This document shows positions 25,468 to 37,130 of a stretch of DNA of 64,000 bases, one piece after another; the first letter of the stretch is position 1, and every line of letters starts with the position of its first letter. The notes beneath the pieces were generated by a model that did no database searches, was not told where the DNA came from, and saw only the letters and a list, made by a program, of their open reading frames with translations. The DNA lies in assembly GCF_051020955.1 (NCBI RefSeq), contig NW_027476857.1:1-64000 (forward strand). Direction: 5' to 3'. Source of the DNA: Megalopta genalis (Eukaryota; Arthropoda; Insecta; Hymenoptera; Halictidae). Position numbers and translations under genes: made by a program.

Positions 25468-26820
25468 ATTGAAGCTAAATCATGTGATTCGTTTGGTTTT
25501 GAAGCTAACTCGTTTGTTTCGCCTGCATTTGACGCTATATCACATATATCCCAAGTGTTTGAAGCTCAAACATTTGCTTCGCTTGGATTTGAAGCTAATC
25601 CTTCTACTTCGCATTGATTTGGAGCTAAATCGTGTGTATCGCATGGATTTTAAAGCTAAATGGTTTGATTCGTCTGCATTTGAAGCTATATCACTTGTAT
25701 CGCAAGTATTTCATGAAAAATCTTTTGTTTCGCATGGATTTGAAGCTAAGCCTTCTACTCCGCATTTATTTGCTGCTAAATCATGTGTTTCGCATGGATT
25801 TGAAGCCAACTCGTTAGTTTCGTCTGCATTTGAAGCTATATCACTTATGTCGCTAGTATCTGAAGCTAAATCATTTGTTTCGCATGGATTTGAAGTTAAA
25901 CCTTCTGCATAGCATTGATTTGCAGCTAAATCATGTGTTTCGCATGGATTTGAAGCTAACTCGGTCGTTTCGCCTGCATTTGATGCTATATCACTTATAT
26001 CGCAAGTATCTGAAGCTAAATCATTTGTTTCGTATAGATTTGAAGTTTAACCTTCTACATCGCATTGATTTGAAACTAAATCATTTGTTTCGCATGGATT
26101 TGAATCTAAACCCTCTACATCGCATTGATTTACAGCTAAATCATGTGTTTCGCATGGATTTGAATCTATAACTTCTACATCGCATTGATTTGAAGCTAAA
26201 TCATGTGTCGCGCTTGGATTTGAATCTATAACTTCTACATCGCATTGATTTGAAGCTAAATCATGTGTTTCGTTTGGATTTGAAGATATACCTTCTACAT
26301 CGCTTTGATTTGAAGCTAAGTCATGTGTTTTGCATGGAATTGATGCTAACTTGTTTGTTTCCCCTGCATTTGAAGCTATTTCTGTTATATCGAAAGTATC
26401 TGATTCTAAATCATTTGTTTCGCATGGATTTGAAGCTGAGCCTTCTACTTCGTATCGATTTGAAGTTAAATGATATGTATCGCATGGATTTTGAAGCTTC
26501 CCCGTTTGATTCGTCTGCATTTCCTGCTATATCACTTATATCCCAAGTGTTGATAGGTAAATCATTTGTTTCGCAAGGATTTGAGGCTAATCCTTCTACA
26601 TCGCATTGATTTGAAGCTAAATCATGTGTTTCGCATGCACTTGAAGCTAACTCGGTCGTTTCGCCTGCATTTGATGCTATATCACTTATATCGCAAGTAT
26701 CTGAAGCTAAATCACTTGTTTCGCATGGATTTGAAGCTAAACTTTCTACATCGCATTGATTTGCAGCTAAATCATGTGTATCGCAAGGATTTGAAGCTAA
26801 CTCGGACGTTTCGCCTGCAT
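25468..26820. repeat. Divergent satellite segment
   Basis: Regular monomers with several private variants, for example TTTCATGAAAAATC near 25,710, CCGCATTTATTTGCTGC near 25,761 and GTTGATAGGTAAATC near 26,550. A 31-bp monomer with TTTTGAAGCTTCC lies near 26,490. No gene-like or transposon-like sequence is present. Confidence 0.82.
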
Positions 26821-27024
26821 TTGATGCTATATCAATTATTTCGCAAGTATCTGAAGCTAAATCATTTGTGTCGCATGGATTTGAAGCTGAACTTTCTACA
26901 TCGCATTGATTTGAAGCTAAATCATGTGATTCGCTTGGATTGGAAGCTATCTCGTTAGTTTCGTCTGCATTTGAAGCTATATCACTTATATCGCTAGTAT
27001 CTGAAGCTAAATCAATTTTTTCCC

Positions 27025-28290
27025 ATGGATTTGAAGCTAAACTTTCTACATCGCATTGACTTGAAGCTAAATCATGTGATTCGCTTGGACTGGAAGATAA
27101 CTCGTTTATTTCGTCTGCATTTGAAGTTGTATCAATTATATCGCAAGTATCTGAAGCTAAATCATTTGTTTCGCATGGATTTGAAGCTAAACCTTCTACA
27201 TCGCATTGATTTGAAGCTAAATCATGTGTTTCGCTTGGATTTGAAGCTATACCTTCTACATCGCATTGATTTGAAGCTAAATCATGTGTTTCGCATGGAC
27301 TTGAAGCTAACTCGGTCGTTTCGCCTGCATTTGATGCTATATCACTTATATCGCAAGTGTTTGAAGCTAAATCATTTGTTTCGCATGGATTTGAAGCTAA
27401 ACCTTCTACATCGCATTGATTTGAAGCTAAATCATGTGTTTCGCTTGGATTTGAAGCTGTTCCTTCTACATCGCATTGATTTGCAGCTAAATCATGTGTT
27501 TCGCATGGACTTGAAGCTAACTCCGTCGTTTCGCCTGCATTTGATGCTATATCACTTATATCGCAAGTATCTCAAGCTAAATCATTTGTTTCGTATAGAT
27601 TTGAAGATTAACCTTCTACATCGCATTGATTTGAAGCTAAATCATGTATTTTGCATGGATTTGAAGATAACCCGGTCGTTTCGCCTACATTTGATGCTAT
27701 ATCACTTATACCGCAAGTATCTGAAGCTAAATCATGTGTTTTGCATGGATTTTATGCTAACTCGTTTGTTTCCCCTGCATTTGAAGCTATATCAGTTACA
27801 TCGAAAGTATCTGATGCTAAATCATTTGTTTCGAATGGATTTGAAGCTAAACCTTCTACATCGCATTGATTTGCAGCTAAATCATGTGTTTCGCATGGAT
27901 TTGAAGCTAAACCTTTTACATCGCATTGATTTGCAGCTAAATCATGTGTTTTGCATGGTTTTGATGCTAACTCGTTTATTTCCACTGCATTTGAAGCTAT
28001 ATCAGTTATATCGCAATTATCTGATGCTAAATCATTTGTTTCGCATGGATTTGAAGCTAAACCTTCTACATCGCATTGATTTGCAGCTAAATCATGTGTT
28101 TCGCATGGATTTGAAGCTAAGCCTTCTACTTCGTATCGATTTGAAGTTAAATGATATGTATCGCATGGATTTTGAAGCTTTCCCGTTTGATTCGTCTGCA
28201 TTTCCTGCTATATCACATATATCCCAAGTGTTTGTAGGTAAATCATTTGTTTCGCATGGATTTGAGGCTAAACATTCTACATCGCATTGA
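27025..28290 (+). other. Longest plus-strand open frame (421 codons) in the satellite; probably not a gene
   Basis: The frame reads LKLNHLFRMD-type decapeptides, rich in Leu, Lys, Arg, His and Asn. This strongly basic and hydrophobic composition is unlike known repeat proteins I can name. It overlaps a stop-free minus frame over much of its length. The homologous copy at 29,353-30,540 (395 codons) is open too, despite the 210-bp deletion, because the deleted length is a multiple of 30. Confidence 0.08.
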
Positions 28291-28364
28291 TTTGAAGCTA
28301 AATAATGTGTTTCGTTTGGATTTCGCATTGATTTGAAGCTAAATAATGTGTTTCGTTTGGATTT
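28283..28364. repeat. Perfect 41-bp out-of-register tandem duplication
   Basis: Bases 28,283-28,323 are repeated exactly at 28,324-28,364. Both copies share the rare AAATAATGTG variant. The unit length (30 plus 11) breaks the monomer register, unlike almost every other duplication here, which points to slippage or a non-homologous junction rather than in-register exchange. Confidence 0.95.
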
Positions 28365-28574
28365 GAAGATACACCTTCTTCATCGCTTTGATTTGAAGCT
28401 AAATCATGTGTTTTGCATGGAATTGATGCTAACTCGTTTGTTTCCCCTGCATTTGAAGCTATTTCTGTTATATCGAAAGTATCTGATGCTAAATCATTTG
28501 TTTCGCATGGATTTGAAGCTGAGCCTTCTACTTCGTATCGATTTGAAGTTAAATGATATGTATCGCATGGATTT

Positions 28575-29468
28575 TTAAGCTTCCCCGTTTGATTCGTCTG
28601 CATTTCCTGCTATATCACTTATATCCCAAGTGTTTGTAGGTAAATCATTTGTTTCGCAAGGATTTGTGGCTAATCCTTCTACATCGCATTGATTTGAAGC
28701 TAAATCATGTGTTTCGTTTGGATTTGAAGGTATACCTTCTACATCGCATCGATTTGCAGCTAAATAATGTGCTTCGCATGGATCTGAAGCTAACTCGTTT
28801 GTTTCGTCTGCATTTGAAGCTATTTCGGTTATATCGCAAGTATCTGATGCTAAATCATTTGTCTCGCATGGATTTGAAGCTAAACCTTCTACATCGCATT
28901 GATTTGGAGCTAAATCATGTGTTGCGCTTGGATTTGAACCTATACCTTCTACATCGCTTTGATTTGAAGCTAAATCATGTGTTTCGCATGGATTTGAAGC
29001 TAACTCGTTCGTTTCGCCTGCATTTGATGCTATATCACTTATATCGCAAGTGTTTGAAGCTAAATCATTTGTTTCGCATGGGTTTGAAGCTAAACCTTCT
29101 ACATCGCATTGATTTGAAGCTAAATCATGTGTTTCGCTTGGATTTGAAGCTGTATCTTCTACATCGCATTGATTTGCAGCTAAATCATGTGTTTCGCATG
29201 GACTTGAAGCTAACTCGGTCGTTTCGCCTGCATTTGATGCTATATCAATTATATCGCAAGTATCTGTAGCTAAATCATTTGTGTCGCATGGATTTGAAGC
29301 TGAACTTTCTACATCGCATTGATTTGAAGCTAAATCATGTGATTCGCTTGGATTGGAAGCTATCTCGTTAGTTTCGTCTGCATTTGAAGCTATATCACTT
29401 ATATCGCTAGTATCTGAAGCTAAATCACTTTTTCCCATGGATTTGAAGCTAAACTTTCTACATCGCAT
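28575..29468 (-). other. Minus-strand open frame (297 codons) in the satellite; probably not a gene
   Basis: This is the same decapeptide frame as at 16,790-17,731, here in the region of the 2.2-2.4-kb duplication. Repeats such as NTCDISDIAS and NPCETHDLAS alternate with the other types in 50-residue periods. It ends at a 31-bp monomer near 28,575, where the extra T shifts the frame. No unique N- or C-terminal sequence flanks the repeats. Confidence 0.13.
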
Positions 29469-30260
29469 TGATTTGAAGCTAAATCATGTGATTCGCTTGG
29501 ACTGGAAGATAACTCGTTTATTTCGTCTGCATTTGAAGTTGTATCAATTATATCGCAAGTATCTGAAGCTAAATCATTTGTTTCGCATGGATTTGAAGCT
29601 AAACCTTCTACATCGCATTGATTTGAAGCTAAATCATGTGTTTCGCTTGGATTTGAAGCTATACCTTCTACATCGCATTGATTTGCAGCTAAATCATGTG
29701 TTTCGCATGGATTTGAAGCTAACTCGATCGTTTCGCCTGCATTTGATGCTATATCACTTATATAGCAAGTATCTGAAGCTAAATCATTTGTTTCGTATAG
29801 ATTTGAAGATTAACCTTCTACATCGCATTGATTTGAAGCTAAATCATGTATTTTGCATGGATTTGAAGATAACTCGGTCGTTTCGCCTGCATTTGATGCT
29901 ATATCACTTAAACCGCAAGTATCTGAAGCTAAATCATGTGTTTTGCATGGATTTTATGCTAACTCGTTTGTTTCCCCTGCATTTGAAGCTATATCAGTTA
30001 CATCGAAAGTATCTGATGCTAAATCATTTGTTTCGAATGGATTTGAAGCTAAACCTTCTACATCGCATTGATTTGCAGCTAAATCATGTGTTTCGCATGG
30101 ATTTGAAGCTAAACCTTTTACATCGCATTGATTTGCAGCTAAATCATGTGTTTTGCATGGTTTTGATGCTAACTCGTTTGTTTCCACTGCATTTGAAGCT
30201 ATATCAGTTATATCGCAAGTATCTGATGCTAAATCATTTATTTCGCATGGATTTGAAGCT

Positions 30261-32160
30261 AAACCTTCTACATCGCATTGAATTGAAGCTAAATCATGTG
30301 TTTTGCATGGATTTGATGCTAACTCGTTCGTTCCCCCTGCATTTGAAATTATATCAGTTATATCGCAAGTATCTGATGCAAAATCATTTGTTTCGCATGG
30401 ATTTGAAGCTAATCCTTCTACTTCGCATGGATTTAAAGCTAAATCATTTGTTTCGCATGGATTTGAAGCTAAACCCTCTACATCGCATTGATTTGCAGCT
30501 AAATCATGTATTTCGCATGGATTTGAAGCTGACTCGTTAGTTTCGCGTGCATTTGAAGCAATATGAATGAATCGCAAGTATCTGAACCTAAATCACTTGA
30601 TCGCATGGATTTGAAGCTAAGCCTTCTACTTCGCATGGATTTAAAGCTAAATGATGTCTATCGCATGGATTTTGAAGCTAACTCGTTTGATTCGTCTGCA
30701 TTTGAAGCTATATCAGTTATATCGCAATTATCTGATGCTAAATCATTTGTTTCGCATGGTTTGAAGCTAAACCTTCTACATCGCATTGATTTGAAGCTAA
30801 ATCATGTGTTTTGCATGGATTTTATGCTAACTCGTTTGTTTCCCCTGCATTTGAAGCTATATCAGTTACATCGCAAGTATCTGATGCTAAATCATTTGTT
30901 TCGCATGGATTTGAAGCTAAACCTTCTACATCGCATTGATTTGCAGCTAAATCATGTGTTTCGCATGGATTTGAAGCTAAAACTTCTAAATCGCAGTGAT
31001 TTGAAGCTAAGTCATGTGATTCGCTTGGCTTTGAAGCTAACTCGTTTGTTTCGTCTGCATTTGAAGCTATATCACTTACATCCCAAGTATTTGAAGCTAA
31101 ATCATGTGTTTCGCAGGGATTTGTAGCTAACTCGCTAGTTTCGCCTGCATTTGAAGCAATAGCAATGTATCGCAAGTATCTGAACCTAAATCATTTGTTT
31201 CGCATGGATTTGAAGCTAACTCGCTAGTTTCGCCTGCATTTGAAGCAATATCAATGTATCGCAAGTATCTCAAGCTAAGTCATTTGTTTCGCATGGATTT
31301 GAAGCAAAGCCTTCTACTTCGCATTGATTTGAAGCTAAATCGTGTGTATCACATGGATTTTGAAGGTAACTCGTTTGATTCATTTGAATTTGAAGCTATA
31401 TCACTTATATGGCTAGTGTTTGCTGCTATATTAATTTTTTTCGCATGAATTTGAAGCTAAACCTTCTACATCGTATTGATTTGAAGCTAAATCATGTGTT
31501 TCGCTTGGGTTTGAAGCTAAACCTTCTACATCGCATGGATTTGAAGCTAACTCGTTTGATTCGTCTGCATTTGAAGCTATATCACTTATACCCCAAGTGT
31601 TTGAATCTAAATCATTTGTGTCGCATGGATTTTTTGCTAATCCTTCTACATAGCATTGATTTGGAGCTTAATCATGTGTATCACATGGATTTTGAAGCTA
31701 ACTCGTTTGATTCGTCTGCATTTGAAGCAATATCACTTACATCGCAAGTATCTGAAGCTAAATCATTTGGGTCTCATGGATTTGAAGCTAAACCTTAAAT
31801 GATGTGTATCACATGCATTTTGAATCTATCTCGTCTGTTTAGTCTGCATTTGAAGCTATATCACTTATATCGCAAGTATTTGAAGCTAAATAATTTGTAT
31901 CCCATGGATACGATGCTAAACCTTGTCCATCGCATTGATTTGCAGCTGAATCATGTGTTTCGCTTGGATTTGAAGCTATACCTTCTACATCGCTTTGATT
32001 TGAAGCTAAATCGTGTGTTTTGCATGGATTTGATGCTAACTCGTTTGTTTCCCCTGCATTTGAAGCTATTTCACTTATATCGCAAGTATCTGATGCTAAA
32101 TCATGTGTTTCGCTTGGATTTGAAGCTAAACCTTTTACATCGCATTGATTTGCAGCTAAA
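30261..32160. repeat. Mixed, more divergent satellite segment
   Basis: Monomers continue but with many private changes, such as AATGAATCGCAAG near 30,563, the missing bases in CACTTGATCGCATGG near 30,593, and TGCTGCTATATTAATTTTTTTCGC-like sequence near 31,420-31,445. At 31,790-31,800 (AAACCTTAAATGATGTG) most of a monomer is missing. No insertion of foreign sequence is seen. Confidence 0.82.
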
Positions 32161-33200
32161 TCATGTGATTCGCTTGGATTTGAAGCCAACACGTTTGTTT
32201 CGCCTGCATTTGAAGCTATATCACATATATCCCATGTGTTTGAAGCTCAATCATTTGCTTCGCTTGGATTTGAAGCTAATCCTTCTACATCGCATTGACT
32301 TGTTGCTAAATCATGTGATTCGCTTGGATTGGAAGCTAGCTTGTTTATTTCTTCTGCAATTGAAGCTGTATCACTTATATCGCAAGTATCTAAAGCTAAA
32401 TCATTTGTGTCGCCTGGATTTGAAGTTAAACCTTCTACATCGCATTGATTTGAAGCTAACTCGTTAGTTTCGTCTGCATTTGAAACTATATCACTTATAT
32501 CGCAAGTATCTTAAGCTGAATCATTTGTGTCGCATGGATTTGAAGCTAAACATTCTACATCGAATCTAAATCATGTGCTTTGCTTGGATAGGAAGCTAAC
32601 TCATTTGATCCGTCTACATTTGAAGCTGTATCACTTATATCGTAAGTATCTGAATCAAAATCATTTGTGTCTCATGGATTTGAAACAAAACCTTCTACAT
32701 AGCATTCATTTGAAGCTAAATCATGTGTTTCGCTTGGATTTGAAGCTAAAACTTATACATCGCATTGATTTGAAGCTAAATCATGTGTTTCACATGGATT
32801 TGAAGCTAACTCGTTAGTCTCGTCTGCATTTGAAGCTATATCACTTATATCGCTAGTATCTAAAGCTAAATCATTTGTTTCGCATGGATTTGAAGCTAGT
32901 CCTTCTACATCGCATTGATTTGCAGCTAAATCACGTGTTTCGCATGGATTTGAAGCTAAACCTTCTACATCGCACTGATTTAAAGCTAAATCATGTGATT
33001 CGTTTGGATTTGAAGCTAATTTGTTTGTTTCGCTTGCATTTGAATCTATATCACATATATGCCACGTGTTTGAAGCTCAAATATTTGCTTCGCTTGGATT
33101 TGAAGCTAGTCCTTCTACATCGCATTGATTTGAAGCTAAATCATGTGATTCGCTTGAATTTGAAGCTAACTCGGTTGTTTCGTCTGCATTTGAAGCTATA
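32161..33200. repeat. Block with dispersed copies at 35,817-37,130 and 55,670-56,830
   Basis: The right part matches 35.8-37.1 kb at an offset of 3,914 (32,527 with 36,441; 32,875 with 36,789). The left part matches at 3,658, so 256 bp present in the second copy are absent here. All copies share a truncated monomer, CTACATCGAATCTAAATC, near 32,557, 36,469 and 56,308. A canonical CACGTG occurs near 32,933 and 36,847. Confidence 0.86.
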
Positions 33201-33719
33201 ACACTTATATCCCAAGTGTTTGAAGCTAAATCATGTGTTTCGCATGGATTTGAAGCTAAACCTTCTACATCGGATTGATTTACAGCTAAATCATGTGTTT
33301 CGCATGGATTTGAAGCTAACTCGTTCGTTTCGCCTGCATTTGATGATATATCACTTATATCGTAAGTGTTTGAAGCTAAATCATTTGTTTCGCATGGATT
33401 TGAAGCTAAACCTTCTACATCGTATCGATTTGAAGCTAAATGATATGTATCGCATGGATTTTGAAACTATCCCGTTTGATTCGTCTGCATTTGCAGCTAT
33501 ATCACTTATATCACAAGTGTTTGTAGGTAAATCATTTGTTTCGCATGGATTTGATGCTAATCCTTCTACATCGCATGGATTTGATGCTAAACCTTCTACA
33601 TCGCATTGATTTGAAGCTAAATCATGTGTTGCGCTTGGATTTGAATCTATACCTTCTACATCGCATTGATTTGAAGCTAAATCATGTGTTTCGTTTGGAT
33701 TTGAAGCTAAACCTTCTAC

Positions 33720-35533
33720 ATCGCATTGATTTGCAGCTAAACCATGTGTATCGCATCTAATTGATGCTTACTCGTTTGTTTCCCCTGCATTTGAAGCTAT
33801 TTCAGATATATCGCAAGTATCTGATGCTAAATGATTTGTTTCGCATGGATTTGAAGCTATGCCTTCTACTTCGTATCGATTTGAAGTTAAATGATATGTA
33901 TCGCATGGATTTTGAAGCTTCCCCAATTGATTCGTCTGCATTTCCTGCTATATCACTTATATCCCAAGTGCTTGTAGGTAAATCATTTGTTTCACATGGA
34001 TTTGAGGCTAAACCTTCTACATCGCATTGATTTGAAGCTAAATCATGTGTTGCGCTTGGATTTGAATCTATAACTTCTACATCGCATTGATTTGAAGCTA
34101 AATCATATGTTTCGTTTGGATTTGAAGCTAAACCTTCCACATCGCATTGATTAGCAACTAAATCATGAGTTTCGCATGGATTTGAAGCTAACTCGTTTGT
34201 TTCGTCTGCATTTGAAGCTACATCACATATATCCGAAGTGTTTCAAGCTCAATCATTTGCTTCGCGTGGATTTGATGCTAATCCTTCTACATCGCAGTGA
34301 TTTGAAGCTAAATCATGTGTTTCGCATGCATTTGCAGCTAACTCGTTTATATCGTCTGCATTTGTAGCTGTATCACTTATATCGCAAGTATCTGAAGCTA
34401 AATCATTTGTGTCTCAGAGATTTGAAGCTAAACCTTCTACATAGCATTGATTTGCAGCTAAATCATGTATTTCGCTTGGATATGAAGCTAACTCGTTTGT
34501 TTCCGTCTGCATTTGAAGCTATATCACTTATATCCCAAGTGTTTGAAGCTAAATCATTTGTTTCTCATGGATTTGAAGCTAAACCTTATACATCGCATTG
34601 ATTTGAAGCTAAATCATGTGTTTCGCTTGGATTTGAAGCTAAACCTTCTACATCGTATCGATTTGAAGCAAAATGATATGTATCGCATTGCTTTTGAAGC
34701 TACCCCGTTTGAATCGTCTGCATTTGCAGCTATATCACTTATATCACAAGTGTTTGAAGCTAAATCATTTGTTTCGCATGGATTTGAAGCTAAACCTTCT
34801 ATATCGCATACATTTGAAGCTAAATCATGTGTTTCGCTTGGATTTGTAGCTATACCTTCTACATCGCTTTGATTTGTTAGCTAAATCATGTGTTTTGCAT
34901 GGATTTGAAGCTATACCTTCTACATCGCATTGATTTGAAGCCAAATCATGTGTTTTGCATGGATTTTATGCCAACTCGTTTGTTTCCCCTGCATTTGAAG
35001 CTATATCAGTTATATCGCAAGTATCTGATGCTAAATCATTTGTTTCGCATGGATTTGAAGCTAAACCTTCTACATCGCATTGATTTGCAGCAAAATCATG
35101 TGTTTCGCATGGATTTGAATCTAACTCGTTCGTTTCGCCTGCATTTGATGCTATATCACTTATATCGCAAGCGTTTGAAGCTAAATCATTTGTTTCGCAT
35201 GAATTTGAAGCTAGCCTTCTACTTCGCATGGATTTGAAGATAAATTATGTGTTTCGCATGGATTTGAAGGTAACTCGTTAGTATCGCCTGCATTTGAAGC
35301 TATATCACTTATATCGCAAGTATCTGAACCTAAATCATTTGTTTCGCATGAATTTGAAGCTAAGCCTTCTACTTCGCATGGATTTAAAGCTAAATGATCT
35401 GTGTCACATGGATTTTGAAGCTAACTCATTTGATTCGTCTGTATTTGAAGCTATATCACTTATATCCCAAGTGTTTGATGCTAAATCATTTGTTTCGCAT
35501 GGATTTGTAGCTAAACCTTCTACATCGCACTAA
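33720..35533. repeat. Block repeated at 40,375-42,238
   Basis: The left part matches 40,375 onward at an offset of 6,645. After a 60-bp duplication in the second copy the offset is 6,705, held from 34,176/40,881 to 35,533/42,238. The block includes a full block F. The close match over 1.8 kb implies a recent long-range duplication or exchange. Confidence 0.9.
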
Positions 35534-37130
35534 TTTGAAGCTAAATCATTTGTTTCGCATGGATTTGAAGCCAAACCTTCTACATCGCATTGCTTTGAAG
35601 CTAAATCATGTGTTTCGCATGGATTTGAAGCTAACTCGTTTGCATCGTCTGCATTTGAAGCTATATCACTTAAATCCCACGTGTTTGAAGCTCAATCATT
35701 TGTTTCCCATTGGATTTGAAGCTAAACCTTCTACATCGCATTGATTTGAAGCTAAATCATGTGATTCGTTTGGATTTGAAGCTAATCCTTCTACATCGCA
35801 TTGATTTGAAGCTAAATCATGTGATTCGCTTGGATTTGAAGCCAACACGTTTGTTTCGCCTGCATTTGAAGCTATATCACATATATCCCATGTGTTTGAA
35901 GCTCAATCATTTGCTTCGCTTGGATTTGAAGCTAATCCTACTACATCGCATTGACTTGATGCTAAATCATGTGATTCGCTTGGATTGGAAGCTAGCTTGT
36001 TTATTTCTTCTGCAATTGAAGCTGTATCACTTATATCGCAAGTATCTAAAGCTAAATCATTTGTGTCGCCTGGATTTGAAGTTAAACCTTCTACATAGCA
36101 TTGATTGAAGCTTTATAATTTGTTTTGCTTGGAATTAAAGCTAACTCGTTTGTGTCCCCTGCATTTGAAGCATATATCACTTATATCGCAAGTATCTAAA
36201 GCTAAATCATTTGTGTCTCATGGATTTGAAGCTAAACCTTCTACATAGCATTGATTTGCAGCTAAATCTGCATTTGAAGCTATATCACTTATATCCCAAG
36301 TGTTTGAAGCTCAATCATTTGCTTCGCATGGATTTGAAGCTAATCCTTCTACATCGCATTGATTTGAAGCTAACTCGTTAGTTTCGTCTGCATTTGAAAC
36401 TATATCACTTATATCGCAAGTATCTTAAGCTAAATCATTTGTGTCGCATGGATTTGAAGCTAAACTTTCTACATCGAATCTAAATCATGTGATTTGCTTG
36501 GATTGGAAGCTAACTCATTTGATCCGTCTGCATTTGAAGCTGTATCACTTATATCGTAAGTATCTGAATCAAAATCATATGTGTCTCATGGATTTGAAAC
36601 AAAACCTTCTACATAGCATTCATTTGAAGCTAAATCATGTGTTTCGCTTGGATTTGAAGCTAAAACTTATACATCGCATTGATTTGAAGCTAAATCATGT
36701 GTTTCACATGGATTTGAAGCTAACTCGTTAGTCTCGTCTGCATTTGAAGCTATATCACTTATATCGCTAGTATCTAAAGCTAAATCATTTGTTTCGCATG
36801 GATTTGAAGCTAGTCCTTCTACATCGCATTGATTTGCAGCTAAATCACGTGTTTCGCATGGATTTGAAGCTAAACCTTCTACATCGCATTGATTTAAAGC
36901 TAAATCATGTGATTCGTTTGGATTTGAAGCTAATTCGTTTGTTTCGCTTGCATTTGAATCTATATCACATATATGCCACGTGTTTGAAGCTCAAATATTT
37001 GCTTCGCTTGGATTTGAAGCTAGTCCTTCTACGTCGCATTGATTTGAAGCTAAATCATGTGATTCGCTTGAATTTGAAGCTAACTCGGTTGTTTCGTCTG
37101 CATTTGAAGCTATACCACTTATATCGCTAG
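35534..37130. repeat. Second copy of the 32.2-33.2-kb block, with an extra 256 bp
   Basis: The block opens with a short divergent lead, then matches 32,161-33,200. Unlike the first copy it contains the segment with GATTGAAGCTTTATAATTTG near 36,102, GCATATATCAC near 36,170, and the odd junction GCTAAATCTGCATTTG near 36,261, where most of a monomer is deleted. The third copy near 56 kb shares that junction. Confidence 0.84.

Larger units (their letters stand above)
26821..30260. repeat. About 2.2-2.4-kb segmental tandem duplication with a 210-bp deletion
   Basis: Sequence from about 26,821 recurs from about 29,236. The offset is about 2,412-2,414 on the left and 2,202 on the right (27,651 pairs with 29,853). 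The 210-bp change equals seven monomers missing from the second copy. Diagnostic shared variants are TTTTTCCCATGG near 27,018 / 29,430, GACTGGAAGATAACTCG near 27,089 / 29,500 and GTTACATCGAAAGTATC near 27,795 / 29,997. The two longest stop-free plus frames of the window lie in these copies. Confidence 0.88.
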
